From Geothrix fermentans DSM 14018 (GTDB lineage Bacteria; Acidobacteriota; Holophagae; Holophagales; Holophagaceae), in the NCBI RefSeq assembly GCF_000428885.1, contig NZ_AUAU01000012.1, positions 54,137-118,136 on the forward strand: a DNA stretch of 64,000 bases. The letters are read 5' to 3'. Each line of letters begins with the position of its first letter. The stretch's first letter is position 1. Shown piece after piece: positions 15,741 to 24,108 of the stretch. Below the pieces are notes generated by a model. It made no database searches, had not been told where the DNA came from, and worked only from the letters and a program-made list of their open reading frames with translations. Position numbers and translations under genes: made by a program.

Positions 15741-16628
15741 ATGCGTACACTTGCCCTTCTTCCCGCTCTTCTCCTTCCCGCTGCCCTGATCGCCCAGGCT
15801 CCGGCCCCCTCCTTCGGGGACCGCCTGAAGGCCGAGCGTCCGGCCGTGGACAAGCTGATGGCGGACCTCCAGTACCCCGACGCCATGAAGCGGGCCGAGA
15901 GCCTGCTGCCCGCCGCGAAGCCGGCCTTCGTCAAGACCGACAACCAGACCCTGGTGCAGAGCGCCGTGACCTACATGGACCTCTGCCAGACCTATCGCCT
16001 GGCCGTGGAGACCGCGGACGCCGCCGGCAGCTGGGAGAAGGCCCTGGAATACGCCAAGACGGCCAAGGCCCTTAGCGCGGAGAGCTACGCCGCCATCAAG
16101 GATCCCTTCACCCAGACCGTCACTTACTACACCCAGGCCGAGGCCCGGGCCAAGCAGGTGCTCGCGGAGAACGATGCGCGCATCAAGGAGCTGAAGGGCA
16201 AGGCCGTGCTGGATCCCGGCGAGCGCCAGGAGTTGGACCTCGCCCTCGGCGTGGAGAAGGAGCAGGTGGACGACGCCAAGTGGGTGAAGTTCTTCCAGAC
16301 CTACCTGGACGTCACCAAGCGCGAGAGCGAGGCCTACGATCCCCTGGTGAAGGTGATGGAGGACAAGCTCAAGGGCGAGGCGGCCCAGGTGGAGGAGTAC
16401 AAGGCCGGCAAGGGCGACAGGCTCAAGTGGGTCGAGGCCGTGGTCTCCAGCCCCGCCTACCTCGAGGCCCAGGGCGACAAGGCCGGCAAGGCCCGGTTCC
16501 TCTACCGCCTGGCGGTCGTGGACCCGGAGAACAAGAAGGTGCAGAAGCAGCTGGACGTCCTGTTCGGCCGTGCGACCGCCGCCCCCGCCAAGCCCGTCAA
16601 GCCCGCCAAGAAGGGAAAGAAGGGCTGA
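15741..16628 (+). CDS. Secreted alpha-helical (TPR-like) protein
   Basis: A 295-residue protein with a signal peptide (MRTLALLPALLLPAALIAQ). The remainder is almost entirely helical with helix-turn-helix spacing (DAMKRAESLLPAAKPAFV, SWEKALEYAKTAKALSAESY, KARFLYRLAVVDPENKKVQ), consistent with divergent TPRs, and ends in a lysine-rich tail. I do not recognise a family. ATG 15741 is preferred over 15693 because it starts directly at the signal peptide. rnr begins 29 bases after its stop, so the two may be co-transcribed. Confidence 0.7.
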   Translation: MRTLALLPALLLPAALIAQAPAPSFGDRLKAERPAVDKLMADLQYPDAMKRAESLLPAAKPAFVKTDNQTLVQSAVTYMDLCQTYRLAVETADAAGSWEKALEYAKTAKALSAESYAAIKDPFTQTVTYYTQAEARAKQVLAENDARIKELKGKAVLDPGERQELDLALGVEKEQVDDAKWVKFFQTYLDVTKRESEAYDPLVKVMEDKLKGEAAQVEEYKAGKGDRLKWVEAVVSSPAYLEAQGDKAGKARFLYRLAVVDPENKKVQKQLDVLFGRATAAPAKPVKPAKKGKKG

Positions 16629-16657
16629 TCCCCTCCGGGGGCCTGTACCCTGGGGAC

Positions 16658-18934
16658 ATGGCCCGCCGTTCCGCCTCCCGCATTCCCGTCCGCCCCCCGG
16701 CCCGCACCCCCGATCGCCGGGAAGCCCCGAAAGCCCCGCGGCCATCCGCGGGGCTTCGTCCGTACGAAACCTTCGAGGCCACCTTCCTCGGCCACCCCGA
16801 GGGGACCGGCGGCTTCCTGAGGGTGGCGGGCATGCCCAAGGGGCCGGGCATGGATCTCCTGGTGGACTGGCGGGATGCCCACGGCGCCATCCACGGCGAC
16901 CGCGTGGTGGCCGAGGTCAGCGGCGAAGGCTGGGACGGGCGCCTCAAGGCCCGCGTGCTGGAGATCAGGGGCCGGGGCGACACCCCCCTGCCCGGCACGC
17001 TCCAGAAGCAGCCCTGGGGCTGGCGCGTGGTGCCCCTGGAGCCGCGCCTCTCCCAGATCATCTCGGTGCCGCCCACGGACCTCGCCGAGGACGGCGAGCT
17101 GGTGAGCGTGAAGCTGGATCCCGATCCCGAGGCCAAGCAGCTGCACGGCACCGTGGTGGCCCGCCTCGGCAAGAAGACCGACCTGAAGATCGAGAACAAG
17201 CTCACGGCGGCCCTCTTCAACCTCCGCACCGCCTTCCCGGACGCGGTCATGAAGGAACTGGCGCCCTTCCCCACCGTCATTCCCCCGGAGTGGATCCAGG
17301 GGCGTGAGGACCTGCGCGAGACGCTGACCTGCACCGTGGACCCGCCCACGGCCAAGGACTTCGACGACGCCATCAGCCTGGAGGTGCTGCCAAGGTCCGA
17401 GGGCGGCGGCTGGCTCCTGGGCGTGCACATCGCCGATGTGAGCCACTATGTCGCCGAAGGTGGCCCCCTGGACGAGGAGGCCCGGCTGCGGGGCACCTCG
17501 GTGTACTTCCCGGACGAGGCCATCCCCATGATCCCGGACCGCCTCAGCGGCGATCTGTGCAGCCTCCGCGAGGGTGTGGACCGGCTCACCATGACGGCCT
17601 GGATGACGATCTCGCCCGAGCTGGAAGTCGTGGAGACGCGGATCTCCGAGAGCGTCATCCGCAGCGCCAAGCGCCTCACCTACGACGAGGTGAAGGAAGC
17701 CTCCATCGACCTGTCCACGCGGAAGCGCGCGGAGCTGGGCGAGGACCTCTGCGCCCTGCTGGACGAGTCCCTGGTGCTCTCGCGGCGCCTCACGGAGGCC
17801 CGCCTGGGCCGGGGCGCCATGAACCTCGACACGGAAGAGGCCGAGTTCATCTTCGATGCGGAAGGCCGACCCGTGGACGCCCGCCGCTACCCCCGCCACG
17901 ATGCCCACCGCATGATCGAGGAGTTCATGCTGCTGGCCAACGAGACCGTGGCGCAGTTCTTCACGCGGAAGAAGATCCCCACGATCTACCGCATCCACGA
18001 CGAGCCCGACCCGCTGAAGCTGGAGATCTTCGCGGAAGTGGCCCGCACCTTCGGGCTGCTCAAACCGAAGGAGACGCCCACGCCGGAGCACCTCAACGCC
18101 ATGCTGGACAAGATCCGCGGGGGCCCCCTGGAGGCCATGATCAACACGCTGCTGCTGCGCAGCCTCAAGCGGGCCGAGTACAGCGCCGACAACATCGGCC
18201 ACGCGGGCCTGGCCCTCCAGGACTACCTGCACTTCACGAGCCCCATCCGCCGCTATCCGGATCTCGTCGTCCACCGGCTGCTCCGCAAGGTGCTGCGCGG
18301 GGAGCGCCTGCCCGAGGGGCTCCACAGCCACTTGGCCGTGTTGGCCAAGGGCGCCAGCGATGCCGAGCAGAAGGCCACCGAGGCCGAGCGCGAGAACGAC
18401 AAGTGGAAGGCCTGCCTCCTGATGAAGGGCCGCGTCGGCCAGCGCTTCCAGGGCCGCATCCAGGGGTTCTCCGCCAAGGTGGCGTTCATCACGCTGGACG
18501 CCCCCTTCGTGGAGGTGGGCGTGCCCCTGGCGGCCCTGGGCGGCGGCTTCTGGATCGATGAGCACCGCACCAAGGCCACGGGCCTGCGGGGCTCCGTGGT
18601 GATCACCATCGGCGACGCGGTGGAGGTGGAGATCACCGCCGTGGACGAGGACCTGCGCCGCATCAGCGCCTGGGTGACCGAAGCCAAGGCTCAGGACGCC
18701 CATGGAAAGGCGTTCACGTTCGTGCCGACACTCGCAGCGCCTGCGACGTTGCGGGAAGGGGACTTCGAGAAGCCGAAGCGGCGAGGCACGGAACGTGGCG
18801 TCCGCGTGCGGAACGAGGCACCCAAGGGGCGCCCGCCGAAAAAGGCCCGCGAGGCGGGTGGGAAGGCCCGCGAGGCCAAGCCCAAGCCGCCGAAGGGCAG
18901 CGTCCGGGGCGCCGGCAAGCGGAAGGCCCGGTGA
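16658..18934 (+). CDS. rnr: Ribonuclease R (RNB family 3'-5' exoribonuclease)
   Basis: A 758-residue protein. After a basic proline-rich N-terminus come cold-shock-like domains, then the RNB domain with the metal-binding block DPPTAKDFDDAISLE near 228-242. The conserved HIADVSHYV and HFTSPIRRYPDLVVHR follow. An S1 domain (about 590-670) and a long Lys/Arg-rich tail complete the enzyme. It degrades structured RNA in the cytoplasm. Its TGA overlaps the ruvC GTG start by four bases. Confidence 0.95.
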   Translation: MARRSASRIPVRPPARTPDRREAPKAPRPSAGLRPYETFEATFLGHPEGTGGFLRVAGMPKGPGMDLLVDWRDAHGAIHGDRVVAEVSGEGWDGRLKARVLEIRGRGDTPLPGTLQKQPWGWRVVPLEPRLSQIISVPPTDLAEDGELVSVKLDPDPEAKQLHGTVVARLGKKTDLKIENKLTAALFNLRTAFPDAVMKELAPFPTVIPPEWIQGREDLRETLTCTVDPPTAKDFDDAISLEVLPRSEGGGWLLGVHIADVSHYVAEGGPLDEEARLRGTSVYFPDEAIPMIPDRLSGDLCSLREGVDRLTMTAWMTISPELEVVETRISESVIRSAKRLTYDEVKEASIDLSTRKRAELGEDLCALLDESLVLSRRLTEARLGRGAMNLDTEEAEFIFDAEGRPVDARRYPRHDAHRMIEEFMLLANETVAQFFTRKKIPTIYRIHDEPDPLKLEIFAEVARTFGLLKPKETPTPEHLNAMLDKIRGGPLEAMINTLLLRSLKRAEYSADNIGHAGLALQDYLHFTSPIRRYPDLVVHRLLRKVLRGERLPEGLHSHLAVLAKGASDAEQKATEAERENDKWKACLLMKGRVGQRFQGRIQGFSAKVAFITLDAPFVEVGVPLAALGGGFWIDEHRTKATGLRGSVVITIGDAVEVEITAVDEDLRRISAWVTEAKAQDAHGKAFTFVPTLAAPATLREGDFEKPKRRGTERGVRVRNEAPKGRPPKKAREAGGKAREAKPKPPKGSVRGAGKRKAR

Positions 18935-19428
18935 TCGTCGCGCCCTCCCCTGTGCGCTGCCTGGGCGTGGATCCCGGCTCCCTGGCCTGCGGCTGGGCGG
19001 TGGTGGAGCGCTTCGGGTCGCGGCTGACCCTGGTGGAGGCCGGCGTCATCCGCAATCCGCGGGGGGCGGACTTCGACCAGCGGGCCCTGCGCGTCCATGA
19101 GCGGCTGGCCGAGGCCATCGCCGCGCACCAGCCGGGCTTCATGGCCGTGGAATCCCCCTTCGTGGAGAAGAACGCCGCCACGGCCCTCAAGCTGGGCCAG
19201 ATCCGCGGCGGCATCCTGCTCACGGCCGCCCTCCATGGCCTGCCCGTGGGCGACTACAACCCCATGCAGGTGAAGAAGGCCGTCAGCGGCTACGGCTGGG
19301 CCGCCAAGGACCAGGTGGGGAAGATGGTGATGACCCTGCTGAACCTGAAGGAGCCCCTGGCCGCGGACGCGGCCGACGCGGCGGCCGTGGCCATCGGCCA
19401 CCTGCTGGCCACCCGGCGGGCGGGATAG
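18931..19428 (+). CDS. ruvC: Holliday junction resolvase RuvC
   Basis: A 165-residue RNase H-fold endonuclease that cuts Holliday junctions. The catalytic acidic residues are visible: Asp14 in GVDPG, Glu74 in AVESPF, and Asp146/Asp149 in DAADAAAVAIGH. The GTG start overlaps the rnr stop (GTGA). ruvA and ruvB are not adjacent. Confidence 0.94.
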   Translation: MIVAPSPVRCLGVDPGSLACGWAVVERFGSRLTLVEAGVIRNPRGADFDQRALRVHERLAEAIAAHQPGFMAVESPFVEKNAATALKLGQIRGGILLTAALHGLPVGDYNPMQVKKAVSGYGWAAKDQVGKMVMTLLNLKEPLAADAADAAAVAIGHLLATRRAG

Positions 19429-19543
19429 CGCCTCTGAAAACGAGTCTCAAGACTCATCGACGACCTCGATGTCATGTTTTTCAAAGGCTTTCGAAATTGT
19501 CATGCCGATCGTGACAAAAATGTTCGTAACTCGTGACATTTCT

Positions 19544-19559
19544 TGTGATGTCCATCACT
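19544..19559. promoter_or_regulatory. CRP-like palindrome upstream of the orphan small protein
   Basis: TGTGA-TGTCCA-TCACT matches the CRP half-site pattern at nine of ten positions with 6-bp spacing. Two TCGTGACA words lie just upstream (around 19508 and 19531). The surrounding spacer (19430-19610) is visibly AT-richer than the flanking genes. Confidence 0.5.
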
Positions 19560-19614
19560 AGCATTGGTGATCATCAAAGACGATGATGATGTCCAGCAAG
19601 TGAGTGGAGCGGCC

Positions 19615-19815
19615 ATGCACATGGATTCCAGCGTTCGACAGCACAACCCGGCCTTCTGGACCACCGCCGAGCGGTTGCACGAGGTGTTCAACCAGCTCGA
19701 GTCCAAGATGAGCGCCTCCCCGCGCGGCCTCGCCGTCCTCCGCCAGGTCCAGGCCCTTGAGGCCGAGCTGGAAGCCGAGGTCATGCACCGCAGCGGCCGC
19801 GTGCACGCCGCCTGA
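19615..19815 (+). CDS. Small acidic helical protein of unknown function
   Basis: A 66-residue protein, MHMDSSVRQHNPAFWTTAER onward, then a helix-rich body (LHEVFNQLESKM, LAVLRQVQALEAELEAEVMHR). I do not recognise a family. ATG 19615 is chosen with GTGGAG just upstream; GTG 19567 and TTG 19564 are in-frame alternatives that would add 16 or 17 residues. A CRP-like site upstream and a perfect hairpin downstream make it look like a real, separately regulated gene. Confidence 0.65.
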   Translation: MHMDSSVRQHNPAFWTTAERLHEVFNQLESKMSASPRGLAVLRQVQALEAELEAEVMHRSGRVHAA

Positions 19816-19829
19816 TCCACCCGCCCTGT

Positions 19830-19862
19830 GCAGAACGGCCCGGCGATGCCGGGCCGTTCTGC
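19830..19862. terminator. Perfect 15-bp hairpin between convergent genes
   Basis: GCAGAACGGCCCGGC (19830-19844), GAT, then its exact complement at 19848-19862. It sits between the small protein stop and the convergent M56-SLT gene. It lacks a T tract. Confidence 0.8.
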
Positions 19863-19876
19863 GTACGGAGCGCCGT

Positions 19877-21616
19877 CTACGGCTGCTTCATCTGGAAGGT
19901 GAAGGTCTTCCAGGGCGCGTCCAGCTGCACCCGGGTTTCACCGCGCCAGCCGATGCCAGATTCCTCGCCACGGATCACCAGAGCGGCCCCGGCCTTGGAG
20001 GCATCCAGCAGGATCCTGGGCCTGGCCTCCATCCAGGGGCCCACGGTGTAGGTCCCATCCGCATGCTTCTCCCCAATCTGGACCGTTCCCAGCGCCCCGG
20101 TGCCTTCCGCCGGCAGGACCTCCAGCTTCAGGTTCCCCCGGCCGCTGGCGCGGAGCTGGAGTGAGATCCGGCCGCCACTGCCGCGGCGGATGACGCCCTG
20201 GATCTCCCCTTCCGTCAGCGGGACCTCCGGCTGCACGGCCTTGGCGGCCAGCACGCCCAGCACCAGCGCCCGGTAGCGGGTGGCCTCCTCGGTGATGCGC
20301 CCCTCGTCCAGGGCCTTCTCGCCGCAGTTGTAGGCCGCCACGGCCTTCTGGACGTCCCCCTGGTAGCGGTCCAGCAGGAAGCGCAGGTATCTCGCCCCCG
20401 CCGCCATCACCTGGGCGGGATCGTCCAGGTCCTTCGCCCCGTAGGTGCGGGCGGTCCCTGGCATGACCTGGAGCAGGCCCGTGGCGCCCATGGGGCTCTT
20501 GGCCGTCATGTTGAAGCCGCTCTCCACCCAGGCCATGCTGCGGAGCAGCTGGGGATCCAGGCCCTCACGGGCCGCCAGGGCGTCCAGCTGGGCCACTGCC
20601 TCCGCGGGCGCTCCGATGGGAGGCTGGGCCGGGGCCGCGGCGCGCAGGGCCAGGACCAAGCAGGGCGCCAGCAGCAGGGGCGCGAGGCTCCAGGGGGAGC
20701 CGCCGGCGGGGCGGGGCGAGAGCAGGCGGTCGATGCGCGTGAGCAAGTGTCCTCCTCGGGCCGCGAGGGCCGGGAACAGGGGGTGGTGGAGGGTGGGCTG
20801 GAGGTCGTCCAGCGCGTTGAGGGCCAGGGCCAGGCGCCGCGGATCGCCCAGGGCCCGGGCCGCCAGGCCGTCCGCGAGTTCTTCGCGCTCGGCCCGGATC
20901 CTGGCCGAGAGCCACCAGACGGCGGGATGGAAGAACAGCAGGGTCTCGGCGAGGCCCTGGAGCAGGTTGGCCAGGTAGTCCAGGCGGCGCACATGGGCCA
21001 GCTCGTGCGCCAGGAGGGCCTCCAGGTAGGCCGGCGGCAGGCTGGTGAGCAGGGCCGCCGGGACCACGACCACCGGCTTCCACAGCCCGAGGGCCATGGG
21101 CGTATCGCCCCGCTCCGCCAGGAGCAGGCGCACCGGCCTCAGGGTGCCGATCCGCCCGGCCAGGGCGTGCAGGCGCTCCTGCCAGGCCCGGGGGGCCGGA
21201 ATCGCGCGGCGCCGCCAGCGCAGGCTGAGGACGAATCCTCCGCCGAGGCGCAGGGCCATGAGGGCGGCGCCCAGGGCCCAGCAGGCCACCAGAAGGGGCA
21301 GCCGGGGCTGCAGGGAGGCTTCCAGCCGCGCCAGCAGGGGCTGGGCGGGCGCATCCCTCCGGGGCGGGCGGGCGACGGGGGCCAGCTGGGCGGACTCCAT
21401 GAGAGCCGGGTCGGGTCCCGCCGGCCCGGGCCCGTGGAAATGCCAGGCCGTGGCGGCGGGCAGGCCCAGGCAGAGGAACAGGACCAGGCCATTCAGCCCG
21501 TGCCGGACCCGGCCGCGGAGGACGGCGCCGAACACCGCCGACGAAGCCACCAGCAGGCAGTCCTGCCAGAGGGCGTGGATCAGGGCCCAGCCGAGGATCT
21601 GCACGAAGGCACCCAT
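19877..21616 (-). CDS. M56 (BlaR1-type) metallopeptidase fused to a lytic transglycosylase domain
   Basis: A 579-residue membrane protein. The N-terminal half has hydrophobic segments near 8-32, 40-55 and 108-135 and a zinc peptidase site HELAH at 204-208, with REELADG near 244-250 as the likely third ligand. This is the M56 family of BlaR1/MecR1 sensors. After another hydrophobic segment (about 308-326), residues 340-445 form an SLT-type lytic transglycosylase: WVESGFN with catalytic Glu365, GATGLLQVMPGTA, and AAYNCGEKA. A beta-rich C-terminal domain of about 120 residues follows. It starts one base inside the stop of the BlaI-like gene, forming an operon. The SLT domain occupies the place where BlaR1 carries its beta-lactam sensor, suggesting direct sensing or cutting of peptidoglycan. 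Confidence 0.88.
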   Translation of the reverse strand: MGAFVQILGWALIHALWQDCLLVASSAVFGAVLRGRVRHGLNGLVLFLCLGLPAATAWHFHGPGPAGPDPALMESAQLAPVARPPRRDAPAQPLLARLEASLQPRLPLLVACWALGAALMALRLGGGFVLSLRWRRRAIPAPRAWQERLHALAGRIGTLRPVRLLLAERGDTPMALGLWKPVVVVPAALLTSLPPAYLEALLAHELAHVRRLDYLANLLQGLAETLLFFHPAVWWLSARIRAEREELADGLAARALGDPRRLALALNALDDLQPTLHHPLFPALAARGGHLLTRIDRLLSPRPAGGSPWSLAPLLLAPCLVLALRAAAPAQPPIGAPAEAVAQLDALAAREGLDPQLLRSMAWVESGFNMTAKSPMGATGLLQVMPGTARTYGAKDLDDPAQVMAAGARYLRFLLDRYQGDVQKAVAAYNCGEKALDEGRITEEATRYRALVLGVLAAKAVQPEVPLTEGEIQGVIRRGSGGRISLQLRASGRGNLKLEVLPAEGTGALGTVQIGEKHADGTYTVGPWMEARPRILLDASKAGAALVIRGEESGIGWRGETRVQLDAPWKTFTFQMKQP

Positions 21617-21987
21617 CAGTCCTCCTTCCCCAGCAGCTCACGGATGCGGGCCTTCTCTTCGGGGCTGACCTTCCCGGAGCGGAGGGCCGTGAGCACCAGG
21701 GCCGCCGCGGAGCCACCGAAAAGCCGGTCGGCCAGGTCCTCCACCAGGCCGCCCGCCATGGCCGTGCGGCTGTGGGCGGCGGCGTAGATATGGTTGCGCT
21801 GCCGCTCATCGCGCGTCACGAGACCCTTGTCCAGCATCACCTGGAGCATCCGCAGCACCCCGGTGTAGGCGTAGTCCTCCCGGCGGCTCAGGCAGGCATG
21901 GACCTCCTTCACGGTGGATGGGCCCAGGTCCCACAGGACGTTCAGGAACTTGAGTTCGACTTCGGTCGGCTTCAGGGGGCGCTTCAT
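21616..21987 (-). CDS. BlaI/MecI/CopY family transcriptional repressor
   Basis: A 123-residue winged-helix protein, MKRPLKPTEVELKFLNVLWD, with TVKEVHACLSRREDYAYTGVLRMLQVMLDKGLV as the DNA-binding core and a C-terminal dimerisation helix. BlaI-type repressors are cleaved after activation of a BlaR1-type M56 protease, which here is the next gene in the operon. A palindrome with TACA/TGTA character lies directly upstream, so autoregulation is likely. ATG 21987 is preferred because the longer frame upstream would run through this operator. Confidence 0.92.
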   Translation of the reverse strand: MKRPLKPTEVELKFLNVLWDLGPSTVKEVHACLSRREDYAYTGVLRMLQVMLDKGLVTRDERQRNHIYAAAHSRTAMAGGLVEDLADRLFGGSAAALVLTALRSGKVSPEEKARIRELLGKED

Positions 21988-21994
21988 GGGATTC

Positions 21995-22026
21995 CTACAC
22001 AAGATGATGTAGACAATTTTGTGTAG
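21995..22026. promoter_or_regulatory. Probable BlaI-type operator
   Basis: CTACACAA (21995-22002) and TTGTGTAG (22019-22026) form a perfect 8-bp inverted repeat, with an internal ATGTAGACA between them. TACA/TGTA dyads are characteristic of BlaI/MecI operators. It lies 7 bp upstream of the repressor start, in an unusually AT-rich patch. Confidence 0.75.
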
Positions 22027-22100
22027 TTCACTCTCCCTGTCAAGGGGCCCCCTGATCCCAGCCGCCGCCCTGCCCGCCGCCCTGTCCGACCGGCGCACAA

Positions 22101-22125
22101 GAAAAGGGCACCCCGGAGGGTGCCC
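22101..22125 (-). terminator. Rho-independent terminator (reverse strand)
   Basis: On the reverse strand, GGGCACCC, a four-base loop and GGGTGCCC are followed by TTTTC. It lies about 140 bases beyond the malic enzyme stop and would end that transcript before the BlaI-type gene. The bases 22126-22263 hold no gene that I can support. Confidence 0.75.
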
Positions 22126-22263
22126 AGAGGTCTCGGCCGAAGGGTGCGTTGGCCGGAAGGGGCTGGCTTAAACGGTCGCCCCGTGGGAGGAAAGAGGGAC
22201 TCTTCCCGCCCCAAAGGCTAGGCCGCCTCCCAGGCTGCTCAAGGGGAAAAACTGTCCCTGTTC

Positions 22264-23994
22264 TTAATCCGGCAGGCGGAGCGTCCCGGGCCGGTAGGAG
22301 GGATAGTGGGGATCCCACTGGGCCTTGGCGATGATGGCGGCGATCTGTTCATCGTCCAGGAGGCGTCCCAGCCCGGCGTTCCGGGCCTCGATGCCCACGG
22401 CCGTGGCCACGGCGGCGGAGACGTCGCGGATGTCCTTCATCTCCGGGAGCAGCAGGCCCGTGGCCTCCTGGGCGGGCGTCACATAGGCGCTGATGGCCTT
22501 GCTGGCCGCCAGGAACATGCTGTCGGTCACGCGGGTGGCCTTGCAGACCAGGGCGCCGAGGCCCACGCCGGGGAAGATGTACATGTTGTTGCACTGGGAG
22601 GCCTGGAGCGTGCGGCCCTTCCAGTCCATGGGCGCGAAGGGGCTGCCCGTGGCCACCAGGCCCTTGCCGTCCGTGGCCTTCCAGACCGCCTCGGGCGAGC
22701 ACTCGCACTTGTGGGTGGGGTTGGAGAGCGCCAGCACGACCGGGCGTTCCGAGTGCCTGGCGGTCTCCGCCAGGATGGCGTCATCGAAGAGGTTGGGCTG
22801 GGCGGTGACGCCGATGAGCACCGTGGGATGAGCGTTGCGCACCACGTCCTGGAGGCCGATGCGGGAGGAGTCGTCCAGCTTCCAGCCCTCCACCGCGGAC
22901 CGGCACTGGGCCAGGGGCATCTGGGGCCCTTCCAGCAGCGGGTCGCCCTCGAGGAGCAGGCCCTGCATGTCCACGGCGAAGATGCGCTTGCGGGCCTCCT
23001 CGTCGGAAAGGCCCTCCGCCTTCAGGGCGGCGCGGATGTTCATGGCGATGCCGGTGCCCGCCTGACCCAGGCCCACGATGACGTAGCGCTCGTCCTGGAA
23101 GCGGCTCTTCTTGATGCGCATGGCCGTCATCAGCGCGGCGAGCGCCGTGGAGCCCGTGCCCTGGATGTCATCGTTGAAGGAGAGGATGCGCTCGCGGTAG
23201 CGGTCCAGGTTCTTGAAGGCCGTGTGCTTGGCGAAGTCCTCCCACTGGAGCAGGGCCCCGGGGAAGTTGCGCCTCACGCCCAGCACGAACTTCTCCACCA
23301 GCTCCTCGTACTCGGCGCCCCTCAGGCGGGGCCTGCGGATGCCGAGGTAGAGGGGATCCTCCAGCAGGCGGGGGTTGTTGGTGCCCACATCGAGCGTGAT
23401 GGGCAGGCAGACGCCGGGGTGCACGCCGCCGGCGGCCACGTAGAGGCTCACCTTGCCCACGGGGATGCCCATGCCGTCGGAGCCCAGGTCGCCGAGGCCC
23501 AGGATGCGCTCGCCGTCGGTCACGACGATGAGGTTGACCTGGGGCTGGGCCAGGCCGTGGAAGATCTGGTCGATGTTCGCGATGTTCTCGGGCGTGATGT
23601 AGATACCCCGGTAGCGCCGCTGGATGTGGCTCAGCTGGAGGCAGGCCTGGCCCACGGTGGGCGTGTAGACGATGGGGACCATCTCGTCCAGGTGGTCCAC
23701 CAGGAGCCGGTAGAACAGCACCTCGTTGCGGTCCAGCAGGCCCGAGAGGTAGATGTAGCGCTCTAGGTCGTCGGTCTTGCGCCGGAAGGCCTCGTAGGTC
23801 CGGTCCAGCTGGGATTCCAGGCTCGAGATCCCGGGCCGCAGCATGCCGTCCAGGCCCAGGCCCAAGCGCTCCTCCTTCGTGAAAGCCGACGCCTTGTTCA
23901 AGTGGGCGTTGTTGAGAAGCTGCCGGCCGCGGACATAGACCTCGTAGTATTCCTCCCCGGTCAGAGGATCGATCTTCAAGGCGAAGGTCTTCAT
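22264..23994 (-). CDS. NAD(P)-dependent malic enzyme, large (eukaryotic/MaeA) type
   Basis: A 576-residue enzyme converting malate to pyruvate and CO2 with reduction of NAD(P). Diagnostic blocks are IVYTPTVGQAC (about 105-115), VVTDGERILGLGDLG, FNDDIQGTGSTALAALM and the dinucleotide-binding VIVGLGQAGTGIA, plus ALSNPTHKCECSPEA. Length matches the 540-580 residue MaeA class rather than the phosphotransacetylase-fused type. ATG 23994 follows an AAGGGG site. Cofactor preference cannot be read from the sequence. Confidence 0.94.
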   Translation of the reverse strand: MKTFALKIDPLTGEEYYEVYVRGRQLLNNAHLNKASAFTKEERLGLGLDGMLRPGISSLESQLDRTYEAFRRKTDDLERYIYLSGLLDRNEVLFYRLLVDHLDEMVPIVYTPTVGQACLQLSHIQRRYRGIYITPENIANIDQIFHGLAQPQVNLIVVTDGERILGLGDLGSDGMGIPVGKVSLYVAAGGVHPGVCLPITLDVGTNNPRLLEDPLYLGIRRPRLRGAEYEELVEKFVLGVRRNFPGALLQWEDFAKHTAFKNLDRYRERILSFNDDIQGTGSTALAALMTAMRIKKSRFQDERYVIVGLGQAGTGIAMNIRAALKAEGLSDEEARKRIFAVDMQGLLLEGDPLLEGPQMPLAQCRSAVEGWKLDDSSRIGLQDVVRNAHPTVLIGVTAQPNLFDDAILAETARHSERPVVLALSNPTHKCECSPEAVWKATDGKGLVATGSPFAPMDWKGRTLQASQCNNMYIFPGVGLGALVCKATRVTDSMFLAASKAISAYVTPAQEATGLLLPEMKDIRDVSAAVATAVGIEARNAGLGRLLDDEQIAAIIAKAQWDPHYPSYRPGTLRLPD

Positions 23995-24108
23995 GGCAGC
24001 CCCTTTATCACATGACCGTACGCGCACACCGCAGATACCGCGGCTGCCCGCGTGGCGAGCCTCCAGTCTAGCCCCCCGCCCCGGGGGGAGAGGGTCACAT
24101 CCGGGCGC

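Noticed and set aside
15312..15750. Reverse-strand proteins of repeated PQGGNHLRSG-like peptides over the array
   Set aside because: The open frames are a by-product of the 31-bp repeat. There is no start signal, and the frame changes with each unit.
22306..23766. A 486-codon forward frame over malic enzyme
   Set aside because: It is antisense to a clearly conserved enzyme and has a composition typical of high-GC shadows.
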